64,000 nt of DNA from Saccharothrix sp. (lineage in GTDB: Bacteria > Actinomycetota > Actinomycetes > Mycobacteriales > Pseudonocardiaceae): contig NZ_JAPSLK010000013.1 in NCBI RefSeq assembly GCF_031180885.1, forward strand, positions 121,794-185,793. Direction: 5' to 3'. The translations under genes were made by a program, and so were the position numbers. Each line of letters opens with the position of its first letter. The stretch's first letter is position 1. The notes below the pieces were generated by a model. The model was not told the origin of the DNA and searched no databases. It saw only the letters and a program-made list of their open reading frames with translations. Positions 1 to 9,100 of this stretch are shown here, one piece after another.

Positions 1-1
1 G

Positions 2-928
2 CACGACCGTGCGGTACACGTCGTCGCCGGTCATCTCGCGCATGATGAGCGCGGTGGCGGCGAGGAGGCCGACGAGGGTGCCGCCGTGCGGTCGGCAGTG
101 CCGCTCGAACGCCGCCGCGTCGGTGTCGCCCACCAGCATCTCGTGCAGCGACTTCTGCGTCGGCAGCGGGCCGCCGGGCTCCAGGCCCAGGTCGAAGGGG
201 AAGTTCGGCATCCGGCCGTCGCACCGGGCGACGAACCGCCGCCAGCGGTCGACGACCGGGTGGTCGGCCTCGACCTCGTCGGCGTCGGCGCGTTCGGTGG
301 CGCAGAAGTCGACGTAGCTGGCGATCGGCGACCGGTCGAGGGTGCGGCCTTCGAGGCCCGCCGCGTACAACTCGTGGAGTTCGGCGGGGACCCGGTACAT
401 GGAGTAGGCGTCGACGTTGCTGTGGTCGAACGCCAGGTAGACGCTCGTGCTCTCCTCGCGCACCACTGCCGCGTAGATGAAGTTCGGCCAGGTGAGGGTG
501 TCGGCGGCGACGTCGAAGCGGTCTTGCAGGTGCTGGGCGAGCACGTCCGGGTCGGTGAACTCGCCGACGTCCTCGCGGTGCAGCGCGACGTCCTCGGCGG
601 CGAGCGTGAACCGCCGCATTTCCTCGTTCTCCCAATGGAAACCGCTGCGCAGCGTCTCGTGCCGCAACGTCCACACGCGCAAGGCCTCCTGCAGCACGTC
701 GAGGTCGACGACGCCCGGCAGGTCGAACGCGACGCCCAGCCACGTGGGCACGAAAAGGCCGTCGTCACGCAGGGTCCTGGCCGTCCGCACGTGCGACTCC
801 TGGAGGTACGCCGGCGGTCGCGCGTCCTCTTGCGCACCGGTCGCGGTGCCGGCGACCACGGGACGCAACACCCACTCGACGAGCCGCCCGGGCCGGATCT
901 CACAACGCTGGATATCGGTGATCCGCAT
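2..928 (-). CDS. Stand-alone condensation-domain protein, C-terminus cut by window edge
   Basis: This frame reads 309 residues and runs off the left edge, so the C-terminal part is missing. The N-terminus (MRITDIQRCEIRPGRLVEW) and the run of chloramphenicol-acetyltransferase-like segments fit the NRPS condensation-domain/PapA-type acyltransferase fold. Members join an acyl or aminoacyl donor to an amine or hydroxyl acceptor. The active-site motif reads DHSNVDAYS, which keeps the H-x3-D core but has D for the first His and A for the Gly of the usual HHxxxDG. Stand-alone condensation proteins often vary there. The ATG at 926-928 follows a GGAGAAGG-like ribosome binding site. No adenylation or carrier domain is visible inside the window, so whether it belongs to a biosynthetic cluster depends on sequence further left. 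The fold call is firm; the substrate is unknown. Confidence 0.8.
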   Translation of the reverse strand, partial: MRITDIQRCEIRPGRLVEWVLRPVVAGTATGAQEDARPPAYLQESHVRTARTLRDDGLFVPTWLGVAFDLPGVVDLDVLQEALRVWTLRHETLRSGFHWENEEMRRFTLAAEDVALHREDVGEFTDPDVLAQHLQDRFDVAADTLTWPNFIYAAVVREESTSVYLAFDHSNVDAYSMYRVPAELHELYAAGLEGRTLDRSPIASYVDFCATERADADEVEADHPVVDRWRRFVARCDGRMPNFPFDLGLEPGGPLPTQKSLHEMLVGDTDAAAFERHCRPHGGTLVGLLAATALIMREMTGDDVYRTVV

Positions 929-1257
929 GACCTTCTCCGTCTGCTTGCCCGGTGCGGCACGAGGCGGCGCGCAGGGGTACCTGAAACTCTTGCGAAGGGT
1001 GGTGGTCCCGCGATCGGAAGATGCCGAAAGCGACCTGGCGTGCGTGCACGATCACCCGACCGAGCACCTTAACGATCGCGTGATCGCCAAACCATCTCCG
1101 ACGACCTTCGCCACGCGATCGTGTGAATTCGGGCCGGGATGTGACCGTGGTCATAGATCGGGACAGGTCGGAATGCCGGCAGACGATCTAACGGTTGCCC
1201 GAGTCAGCAAGCGTTAGAACTGACGGGAACCCGACACGTCCACCCGGAGAGATCGCG
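929..1257. promoter_or_regulatory. Divergent intergenic region with an 11-bp inverted repeat
   Basis: This 329-bp gap separates the leftward condensation gene from the rightward PNPOx-fold gene, so it should hold both promoters. It contains a perfect inverted repeat, ACGATCGCGTG at 1072-1082 and CACGCGATCGT at 1112-1122, separated by 29 bp. No coding frame here looks real. The repeat could be a regulator site or chance in GC-rich DNA. Confidence 0.35.
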
Positions 1258-1863
1258 ATGACCAGCCGCTTCGCCCAAGTCATGTTCACCCCGGACGTCC
1301 AGCTCCACCAGGAACGGCACGGCAGCCGGGGCGCCTACGCCAGGACGGCCGACGCCGCCGCGCCGGTCCCCGACCGCATCGGCCCGGGCGAAGCGGCGTT
1401 CATCGCCGCACGCGACAGCTTCTACCTCGCCACCGTCGGCGCGACCGGCTGGCCCTACATCCAGCACCGCGGCGGCCCGCCCGGGTTCCTGCGCGTGCTG
1501 GACGAGCACACGCTCGGGTTCGCCGACTTCCGCGGCAACCGCCAGTACATCACCCGCGGCAACCTCGACCACGACGACCGGGTGGCGTTGTTCCTGATGG
1601 ACTACGCCAACCGCACCCGGCTCAAGCTCATCGGCCGCGCGCGGGCCGACGAGTCGCCCGAGGTGGTCGAGCGGCTCTCAATCCCGGGCCACCACGCCAA
1701 GGTCGAGCGCGCGCTGCTCATCGACGTGGAGGCCTACGACTGGAACTGCCGCCAGCACATCCCCCAGTTGTTCCCGCGCGACGCCGTCGAGCAGGCCATC
1801 GGGGCGCTGCGGGACCGGATCGCCGAGTTGGAACAGGAGAACGCCCGCCTCCGGGGGCAGTGA
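1258..1863 (+). CDS. Pyridoxamine 5'-phosphate oxidase-fold (flavin/F420-binding) protein
   Basis: The 201-residue protein has the split-barrel PNPOx core: an N-terminal helix, then 'FIAARDSFYLATVGATGWP' and 'QHRGGPPGFLRVLDEHTLGF', then the dimer strand 'RVALFLMDYANRTRLKLIGR'. Such proteins bind FMN or F420 and act as oxidoreductases on small molecules. A true PdxH role is unlikely because the C-terminal substrate signature is absent. The last 30 residues form a heptad-rich helix (ALRDRIAELEQENARLRG) that probably dimerises as a coiled coil. I place the start at ATG 1258, six bases after GGAGAGA, rather than at an upstream in-frame start at 1195 that has no ribosome binding site. The next gene is 49 bp away on the same strand. 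Confidence 0.82.
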   Translation: MTSRFAQVMFTPDVQLHQERHGSRGAYARTADAAAPVPDRIGPGEAAFIAARDSFYLATVGATGWPYIQHRGGPPGFLRVLDEHTLGFADFRGNRQYITRGNLDHDDRVALFLMDYANRTRLKLIGRARADESPEVVERLSIPGHHAKVERALLIDVEAYDWNCRQHIPQLFPRDAVEQAIGALRDRIAELEQENARLRGQ

Positions 1864-1912
1864 CCCGCCGACTACGGTCAGGCCGACAGGGTCGAATCAC
1901 GGAGGAGCCGTC

Positions 1913-2856
1913 GTGACGGTCGAGGACCTGCCGACCACCGAGGCGCGGCGGCTGCTGCCGGTGCTGCGGAGGATCGCCGACGAAGTCGCGCCCGGCGCGG
2001 GCGGTGCGGGCGGGTCGCGGACCACATCCCCGCGCTGTCCGAGGTCGACCCGGCGGCGTTCGGGTTCGCGGTGGCGGGTGCGGACGGCGAGGTGCTCGGG
2101 GTCGAGGACTGGTTGACGCCGTTCTCGATCCAGAGCGTGTCCAAGGTGTTCTCGCTGGCGCTCGCGCTGGCCGGCGGCGACTCGTTGTGGGCGCGGGTCG
2201 GGCGTGAGCCGTCCGGGAACCCGTTCAACTCGCTGGTGCAGTTGGAGAACGAGGACGGCATCCCGCGCAACCCGTTCATCAACGCGGGCGCGCTGGTGGT
2301 GACCGACCGGCTGCTGACCCTGACCGGTGACGCCCGGGGCGCGGTGCTGGAGCTGCTGCGCGCCGAAAGTGGCAACCCGAGCATCGACTTCGACCCGGAC
2401 GTGGCCCGCTCGGAAGCCGCCCGGGGCGACCGCAACGCCGCGCCGGCCCACTTCATGGCCGGTTACGGCAACCTGGAGAACCCGGTCGGGCAGGTGCTGG
2501 AGCACTACTTCTGGCAGTGCTCGATCGCGATGAGCTGCCGCGACCTGGCCGCCGCCGGGCTGTTCCCGGCCCGGCACGGCCTGCGCGGCGACGGTTCCCG
2601 CCTGCTGGACCGCGGCACCGCGAAGCGGATCAACTCGATCATGCTCACGTGCGGCGCGTACGACGCGGCGGGCGAGTTCGCCTTCCGGGTGGGCCTGCCG
2701 GGCAAGAGCGGTGTGGGCGGCGGGATCCTGGCGGTGGTGCCGGGCCGGTGCACGCTGTGCGTGTGGAGCCCGGCGCTGGACCGGCACGGCAACTCCGTCG
2801 CGGGCGTGGACGCGCTGGACCGGTTCACCACCCGCACCGGCCTGTCGGTGTTCTGA
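1913..2856 (+). pseudogene. glsA: Glutaminase (GlsA family) with a frameshift near the N-terminus
   Basis: The product is a serine-dependent beta-lactamase-like glutaminase (glutamine to glutamate plus ammonia). Hallmarks are the S-x-x-K nucleophile motif in PFSIQSVSKVFSLALAL, then NPFINAGALV and the GKSGVGGGI segment near the C-terminus. The GTG at 1913 has a strong GGAGGAG site and encodes a normal glutaminase N-terminus (TTEARRLLPVLRRIADEV). That frame is lost inside a G/C-rich run at about 1994-2013, and the conserved continuation VADHIPALSEVDPAAFGF is in the next frame. The full span is 944 bp, not a multiple of three, consistent with one missing base and an original length near 314 residues. 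It is either a real inactivating mutation or an error in a G run. Downstream of the shift the gene is intact to the stop at 2854-2856. Confidence 0.8.
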
Positions 2857-2859
2857 GGC

Positions 2860-3363
2860 TCACAGGGTCCGCCGCCACCGGATCTCACCGTCGTGCACCT
2901 CGCCGGTGGGTGCGAGACCGGCGGCAGCGGCGACGGCGGCGGACGCCCGGTGCTCGGGGTGGACGTGGGCGACCACGGCCCGCACCCCTTGCCGCCCAAG
3001 CCACCCGACGAGCGCCCGCGCCGCCTCGGTGGCCATCCCCCGGCCCTGCCACGGAGTTCCCACCACCCAGGCGATCTCCGCGACCGCGGGACCGACCGTG
3101 GCCTGGACCGTCCCCACCAGACACCCTTCGCGGAGCTGGATGACCCAGTTCAGCCAGGACACGGCCGGGTCGGGCGAGCCCGCGACCATGCGCTCGTAAC
3201 GCGACCGCAGGGCTTCCGGGCCGTCCGGGGAGCCGCCGGTGAAGGCGTGCAGAGCGGGATCGGCCAACACCACCGCCATCTCCTCGGCGTGCTCCACACG
3301 CAACGGCAGCAACTCCAGGCGCGCGGTGCCGATGACTTCGGCCCGGAGGTCGTTGTCCGACAT
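2860..3363 (-). CDS. GNAT-family N-acetyltransferase (RimJ/RimL-like)
   Basis: The 167-residue protein begins TARLELLPLRVEHAEEMA, the usual start of RimJ/RimL-type GNAT enzymes. It carries the acetyl-CoA-binding motif as WVVGTPWQGRGMATEAARAL (Q/RxxGxG/A equivalent QGRGMA), followed by the beta strand VRAVVAHVHPEHRAS. It should transfer an acetyl group to an amine of a small molecule or protein N-terminus; the substrate cannot be read. I prefer the ATG at 3363 over GTG starts further upstream, because the conserved domain begins a few residues after it. The gene converges on the glutaminase with only 3 bp between stops, and lies 46 bp downstream of the NB-ARC/TPR gene on the same strand. Confidence 0.85.
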   Translation of the reverse strand: MSDNDLRAEVIGTARLELLPLRVEHAEEMAVVLADPALHAFTGGSPDGPEALRSRYERMVAGSPDPAVSWLNWVIQLREGCLVGTVQATVGPAVAEIAWVVGTPWQGRGMATEAARALVGWLGRQGVRAVVAHVHPEHRASAAVAAAAGLAPTGEVHDGEIRWRRTL

Positions 3364-3409
3364 GGCCGCCAACAGTACTTCCCGGACCGCAACACGCACC
3401 GCGGCAGGA

Positions 3410-5536
3410 TCAAGCCCGGTCGCGCGATCCCTCTCGACCGGGATCGACCGACGACTCGAACACCTCGGCGAGCAGGTCGGTGAACTCCACCGCCGTCGGG
3501 GCGCCGGCGGCTTCGAGCAGGGCGATCACCCTGTCGAGAGCGGCGGGGGCGGAGCCGCCCGACAGCGCCTTGAGCTTGCGGCACGACCGGGCGGCGTGGT
3601 GGCGGTTGCCGACGGTGAAGTGCGCCTCGGCCGCCTCCCGCAGCAGGACCGCCGCCGCCTCGACCCCTCCGGCGGCCAGTGCCAGTTCGGCCCGGCAGTC
3701 CGCGACGTGGGCCAGCCCGTAGGAGTTGCCGGACCGCAGGTACAGCTCGTGCGCGAGCCCGTGGTACCGGCCGGCGTCTTCGAGCCTGCCCAACGCCAGG
3801 CTCGCGCGGCCCAAGAGGCTGTACGTGCTCGCGGTGCCCGCATCGTCGTCCAGTGCCGAGTACAGGCGCAGGGCGTGCAGACCGGTTTCGGCGGCCGCCT
3901 CGAACGCCCCGGACCGCAGTTGCACGCCACCGAGGCCGTTGACCGCGTTCGCCCGACCGGTGGGGTCGTCGATCCGGTCGAGGATGTCGAGCGCGGCTCG
4001 GAACTGCTCCGTCGAACGCTCGTAGTCGCCGCTCTCGCAGTACGCACGAGCGAGGGACTGCCGGAGCCGCACCTCGACCTGCCGGTCGCCCTCCCGCCCC
4101 ACCGCGTCGACCGCGTCCACGTGGGTGGTGATCCAGTCCTGCCAGCGGGCGGCCGTGTAGGCGAAGTTCGACATGACCCACGCCAGTTGCCACGTGTACG
4201 GGTGCAGGCGCCCCTCGACCGCCGTCGCGATCGCCGCCAGCACGTTGTCGTACTCCTCCGCGAACCAGCCCAGGGCCGCCGCGCGGTCGGTGAACGCGGG
4301 CAGCAACTCGGGACGGGCGCACGGCTCCAGCGGGATCGCGCGGCGGTGCGCGTTGATCAGCCGGTCGGCCGATGCGGCGGCGTGCAACTGGTGGTTGAGC
4401 CACGACCGCACCGAGCGGCCGCGGTGCGGGGCGCCGTCGATCGAGCGGGATTTCTCCGCCCCGTACACGTGCGTCAGGCCGTGCAGCGCGTGCCGCCCGG
4501 GACCGACCCGGTCCAGCAGGTGACGGCGGACGAGTTCGTCGAGCACCCGCCGTGCGCCGGGCAGATCGTGCCCGGTGATGGCCGCGCCGGCGCGGGCGTC
4601 GATCCCGGTGCCCGTGTGCAGGGCCAAGTCTCGGAACGCGGCGGCCAGGGGCGGTGCCAGGTGCTGGTAGGACATCTCGAAGACCGCTCGGAAGTCCACC
4701 GCGTCGGCGAGCCGGAGCGCGTCCAGCGCGCCGTGCCGGTCGGCGAGTTCGTCGACGATCTCCTGGAGCGGCTGGGTCGGGTCGGCCGCCGCACGGGCGG
4801 CGACCACGCTCAGCGCCAGCGGGTGCCCGGCGCACGCGGCGACCGCGCCCGCCACCGCGGGGCGCTCGCCGTCCACCCTGCGCCGCCCGAGGTGCCTGGT
4901 CAGCAGGTCCGTGGCCTCCTGCGCGGTGAACGGGGCGAGCGTGAGGCGCCGCACGCCGTGGTGCAGCACCAGCCCGTCGAGCCGGTGCCTCGCCGTCACG
5001 ACGGTGAAGCACTGCGGCGACCCCGGCAGCAGCGGGCGGACCTGCTCGCTGTCGCGGACGTTGTCCAGGACCAGCACGAGTTTCCGATCGTCCACGACGC
5101 TGCGCAGGTAGGCGCCGCGGCCGTCCGGGTCGGGTGGGATCGACCGCGCCGGCACGTGCAGCGCGTCCAGCACCATCCGGACGGCCGCGTCCGGCTCGAC
5201 GGCCGGTCTGCGCGGGTCGAACCCCCGCAGGTCCACGTACACCTGCCCGTCGGGGAACAGGTCCCGCACCGACCCGCACCACCGCACCGCGAACGTCGTC
5301 TTGCCCACTCCCGGCGCGCCGTCGACGACGCAGATCCGGCTGCCGCCGGTGGCGCCCGCGAACCGGGTCAGCCGGTCGAGGTCATCGCCGCGCCCGACGA
5401 AGTGGGCCGTCGTGGGCGGCAGGTTGTGCGGCGCGGGCAGCCGGGGCTCCTCGAAGACATGCACTCCCCCGTTAACCACGCCGGCCTGCACCAGCCCCGT
5501 GACCGTCCCGCCGCTGATCGAGTTGTTCGTGTCCAC
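3410..5536 (-). CDS. NB-ARC STAND ATPase with TPR repeats
   Basis: The protein is 708 residues. Residues 3-26 carry a glycine/valine-rich motif (NNSISGGTVTGLVQAG, then NGGVHVF) that recurs just before STAND modules in many actinobacterial proteins. The NB-ARC domain follows: FVGRGDDLDRL entry motif, Walker A GAPGVGKTTFA near residue 75, Walker B KLVLVLDNV near 153, sensor/GLPL-like GHPLALSVVAARA, then a winged helix. From about residue 400 there are tetratricopeptide repeats (ALDILDRIDDPTGRANAVNGL, ALRLYSALDDDAGTAS). It has no C-terminal DNA-binding domain and no N-terminal SARP domain. The GTG at 5536 is chosen because it follows GGGGAG; an upstream in-frame GTG at 5572 lacks a site. It is divergent from the SEFIR operon across 65 bp, so a shared conflict or signalling role is possible but inferred. 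Confidence 0.85.
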   Translation of the reverse strand: MDTNNSISGGTVTGLVQAGVVNGGVHVFEEPRLPAPHNLPPTTAHFVGRGDDLDRLTRFAGATGGSRICVVDGAPGVGKTTFAVRWCGSVRDLFPDGQVYVDLRGFDPRRPAVEPDAAVRMVLDALHVPARSIPPDPDGRGAYLRSVVDDRKLVLVLDNVRDSEQVRPLLPGSPQCFTVVTARHRLDGLVLHHGVRRLTLAPFTAQEATDLLTRHLGRRRVDGERPAVAGAVAACAGHPLALSVVAARAAADPTQPLQEIVDELADRHGALDALRLADAVDFRAVFEMSYQHLAPPLAAAFRDLALHTGTGIDARAGAAITGHDLPGARRVLDELVRRHLLDRVGPGRHALHGLTHVYGAEKSRSIDGAPHRGRSVRSWLNHQLHAAASADRLINAHRRAIPLEPCARPELLPAFTDRAAALGWFAEEYDNVLAAIATAVEGRLHPYTWQLAWVMSNFAYTAARWQDWITTHVDAVDAVGREGDRQVEVRLRQSLARAYCESGDYERSTEQFRAALDILDRIDDPTGRANAVNGLGGVQLRSGAFEAAAETGLHALRLYSALDDDAGTASTYSLLGRASLALGRLEDAGRYHGLAHELYLRSGNSYGLAHVADCRAELALAAGGVEAAAVLLREAAEAHFTVGNRHHAARSCRKLKALSGGSAPAALDRVIALLEAAGAPTAVEFTDLLAEVFESSVDPGREGSRDRA

Positions 5537-5601
5537 GCCGCTCCCCTCGCCGGGCCCGCACCGGGTGATCACATCGGCTACGCTCGCTGCTACACGGCGT
5601 C

Positions 5602-6135
5602 GTGAACGCGGAGGAGACGTTGTCCCCCACGGCTTTCATCTCCTATGTACACGGGTCCGCCCGGCACAAGCAGCTCGTCCTCGACTTCGCCCGCCTGCTC
5701 CAGGAGAACGGCGTGACGACCACCCTCGACCGGTGGACCACCGTCCGGAGGAAGGACTGGTACACCTGGATCGTCGCGGAGATGACCCGGGCTGACTTCA
5801 TCCTGCCGATCGCCTCCAAGTCGTACCAAGCGGTTCTCGACGGCTCGGCGCCCGGCGACAAGCACCGCGGCGCCCAGGCAGAGGCCCTCGTACTGCGTGA
5901 ACTGCTCTACGCCGACCGACCGCGGTGGCTGTCGAAGATCCTGCCCGTGGTGCTGCCGGGCCGCTCCGTGTCGGAGATCCCCTTGGTGCTCCAGCCCCAC
6001 ACGGCCGACCACTACCGCGTGAAGGAGCTGACCGCGGCGGGCGCGGACGAGTTGCTGCGGGCGCTCAGCGGGCAACCCAAGCACCTCCCACCGCCGCTCG
6101 GCACGCTGCCCGTGCTGCCGCCGCTGACGTCGTGA
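5602..6135 (+). CDS. Stand-alone SEFIR (TIR-like) domain protein
   Basis: About 177 residues, nearly all one SEFIR domain. The first strand is TAFISYVHGSARHKQLVLDF, followed by the 'LQENGVTTTLDRW' box typical of SEFIR rather than plain TIR, then the third strand RADFILPIASKSYQAV. SEFIR domains mediate homotypic assembly, and bacterial ones are known anti-phage sensors/effectors that can deplete NAD. Whether this copy is catalytic cannot be told from sequence. The start is uncertain: GTG 5602 gives the full frame, while TTG 5620 sits 3 nt after GGAGGAG and starts two residues before the domain. Its stop overlaps the next gene's GTG by 4 nt (GTGA), so the two SEFIR proteins are made as a coupled pair. 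Confidence 0.85.
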   Translation: MNAEETLSPTAFISYVHGSARHKQLVLDFARLLQENGVTTTLDRWTTVRRKDWYTWIVAEMTRADFILPIASKSYQAVLDGSAPGDKHRGAQAEALVLRELLYADRPRWLSKILPVVLPGRSVSEIPLVLQPHTADHYRVKELTAAGADELLRALSGQPKHLPPPLGTLPVLPPLTS

Positions 6136-9100
6136 CGGTCGGCGGCGCGAGCGGACCGGCCGCACCCCGGGTGCTGATCTCCTACGCCAAGGACCACGAG
6201 CACCACATCGGCCGCGTGGTCGAGTTCGCAGGACTGCTGCGGCGGCAGGCGGGGATCGATGTGGTGCTCGACCTCTGGGACCGCACCGAGCACCGGGACT
6301 GGTCCGAGTGGTTCGCCGCGGAGCTCGACGCCGCCTCGTACGTCCTAGTCGTCGGCTCGCCCGAGTACCGCCGGCTGTCCGACCACCCGGTCGCGTCGGA
6401 CACTGTCACCGCGCTCCAGGTCTCGATGCTCAAGCAGCGGCTGTACGGCGACCGGGACCGGTGGCTGCGCCGGGTCTTGCCGGTGGTGCTCCCCGGCGGC
6501 GGGCCCGACGAGCTGCCGGACTTCCTCTCGCCCGCCACCGTGCGCCCCTACGCGGTGCCGTGGATCAGCCTCGCCGGGGTCGAGGAGTTGTGCCGGGTCC
6601 TCACCGGTCAACCTGCGCACCTCAAGCCCGCACTGGGCGAGACGGTCGCCGGCCCGCCACGTGTGGTGGCGCAGGACCGGGCATCGCTGGAGCCGGCGAC
6701 CCTGTCCCCCGTCGTGCGGGCGGACCTGCTGGACAAGGCCTTGGCGCGGCGCGCCCGGAGGACCGGAAAGGACCGGGAGGTGCTCGTCCTGACCGGCGAG
6801 GGCGGCGTGGGCAAGAGCGTGCTGCTCGGGCAGCACCTCGACCGCGTCGAGGCCGCGGGTGGCGCCGCGCTGCTGGTGTCGGCCGCGAGCGTGCCGCCCG
6901 CGCTCGCGTTGGACGAGCCGTCGACCGTCGACCGGGCGCTGGGCGTCGCCGCGCACGACGAGTGGGGTGCGACCGGGCTGCTCGCGCTGATGCGGCGGCT
7001 GCGCGAGGCGCACGGCGCGGTGACCCTGCTCGTCGACACCCTGGATCTGCTGCTCGACGCTCGGAGCACGGCGCCGCTGGCCTCCGTCCTGGTCCGCGCG
7101 CTCGACGTGGGCGACGTTGTGGCGACGTGCCGCACGGAGGAGTTCGGCAGGCACCTCGGAGAAGCCAGGACCACCGCGCCGCGGCTCGCCGGCCGGCTGG
7201 CCGACTTCCCGGTGCCCACGCTGACCAGGCCGGAGATCCTGGCGTGGGCGGGCGACCACGTCGCCGGTCTGGGCGGCTCGACCGCGGAGCAGGCGGCGTT
7301 CCTGGAGTCGCTGGCGGGCGGCCTGCGGTCCAGCGGCTCGTTGTGGCAGGTGTGCGCGCTGCCCGTGCGGCTCGCGCTCACCTGCCAGGTGTTCGGCCGG
7401 GAACGCCACGTGCCCGAGGACCTCACCGTCACCGGCCTGTACCGCGCCTACTGGGACCTGCGGATCAGCCGCGACCCGGCCGGTGCCGGAGACCTGAAGG
7501 AACGGGCGGCTCTCGACGTCGCCGCGCAGGTGGTGGGTCCGTCCGGCGAGATCGCGCTGCGGGTGCCGAAGGGACAGCTCGACGACGTGGACGACACGGG
7601 CTTGCGGATGCTGGCCAGCGAAGGCGTGCTGCGGGAACGGGACACGTCGTGGGAGTTCTTCCACCAGACCTTCGCCGAGTACGGGCACGCCCGCTGGTTG
7701 CTCACCAGGGGCACCGGGTCACCGGAGGTCGACCGCTTCACCGCGCGCGTCACCGGCGGGCAGACGACGCTGTGGCCGATCGCCACCTCCCTGCTCCTCC
7801 AGGCCGAAGACGACGAGTACGGGGAATTGGCCCGGTCGGTGCCCGCGGACACGTTGGACGGCACCAAGTGCCACACCCTCGGCGCCCTGCAACGCACGAC
7901 GCCCGACGCACTGTCCGACCTGCTGTCGGGCATGTCCGACCAGCCGGACCGGCTGCGCGTCGCCGTGCCCGCGCTCGGTGACGCCCCGGTCCGCCACCTC
8001 GGGCCGGCCGCCGCGGCGGTGGGGCGCGCCCTCGTGCGACACCCCGACGCGCTCGCGGGCGTCGGGGTCGCGGCGCTGGTGTCGCTGCTGGCCCGCGCCG
8101 ACTCCGCCGAACTGCTCGCCACCGCGTTGGACGACCTGGTCGAGGCCCGTCCGAAGCTCGACCAGGACGCATGGGATCACTACGTCGAACGCCTGCTGGA
8201 AACCCACACCGAGGCGTCCGCCCGGGTGCGCGCGGTCGCGCTGGAGCGCTACCCGTCACTAGGGCAGCTCGGGCGCAGGACGGTGCTGCGGATGCACCTG
8301 GCACGCGCGCGGCACATGCGCGACGCGGAGGTCGTTCGGCTCGCCCACGTCGCACTGGTCCGCGAGTGCCCGCCGTTGAAGGACGCCGAGGCCGAGGCGG
8401 TGGTGCGGCTGCTGTGGTCCTCACCCGGTGTGCGCGCCGAGCGCGGCTGGCGCGACTGGGCGGACGTGGTGGCGGACGGCTTGCCGGCGGGCTGGAACAA
8501 CGGCCAGGTCAAGTACGTCATCGCCCGCGCGGTCGAGGACCCCGCGGTCGCCGCCGAAGTGGTCGACGACCTCGTCCTCGACCGCGCGCGGGCGCAGGAG
8601 GCGCACGTCAACATCTTCCACCAGCTCGCTCAACGGCTCCCGCTGCCGACCGCGGCGCGGCTGCTGCACCACCCGGTGCCGACGAACCGCCCGGCGTTGA
8701 ACGCGATCGCCAAGTGCACCGGGGTCTTCGCCGGCGCGCTCGACCGGGACACCCGCGCCCGGCTCGCGGCGTGGCTGCGACCCGCCCGCCGGTCCGAACC
8801 CCGCGCGATGTGGCGGACGGCGGTGTCACTGGCCACCGACGACGTGGACCTGCACCGCGTGCTGCTGGCGGAGGCCGCGGTCGCGGAACTGCCGCCGGCG
8901 GTGTGGGAGAAGCTGGTGCTCTCCTGGTACATCAACACCCCCAGGCCCGCGCTGGACGACCTGCTGCCCGAACTGCGCGAGCTGACCCGGAACGCGACCG
9001 GTGACATGGTGCCGGTGCGCGCCCGCCTGGAAGCCCGGGTGGTGGACACCGACGACGACGCCCGCCACTGGGTGCGCGGTTGCGTGCTCGACGGGCCCAG

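Noticed and set aside
5925..6131. N-terminal extension of the SEFIR-NTPase protein
   Set aside because: This text is the out-of-frame shadow of the first SEFIR gene; GTG 6132 overlaps its stop and begins the SEFIR domain.
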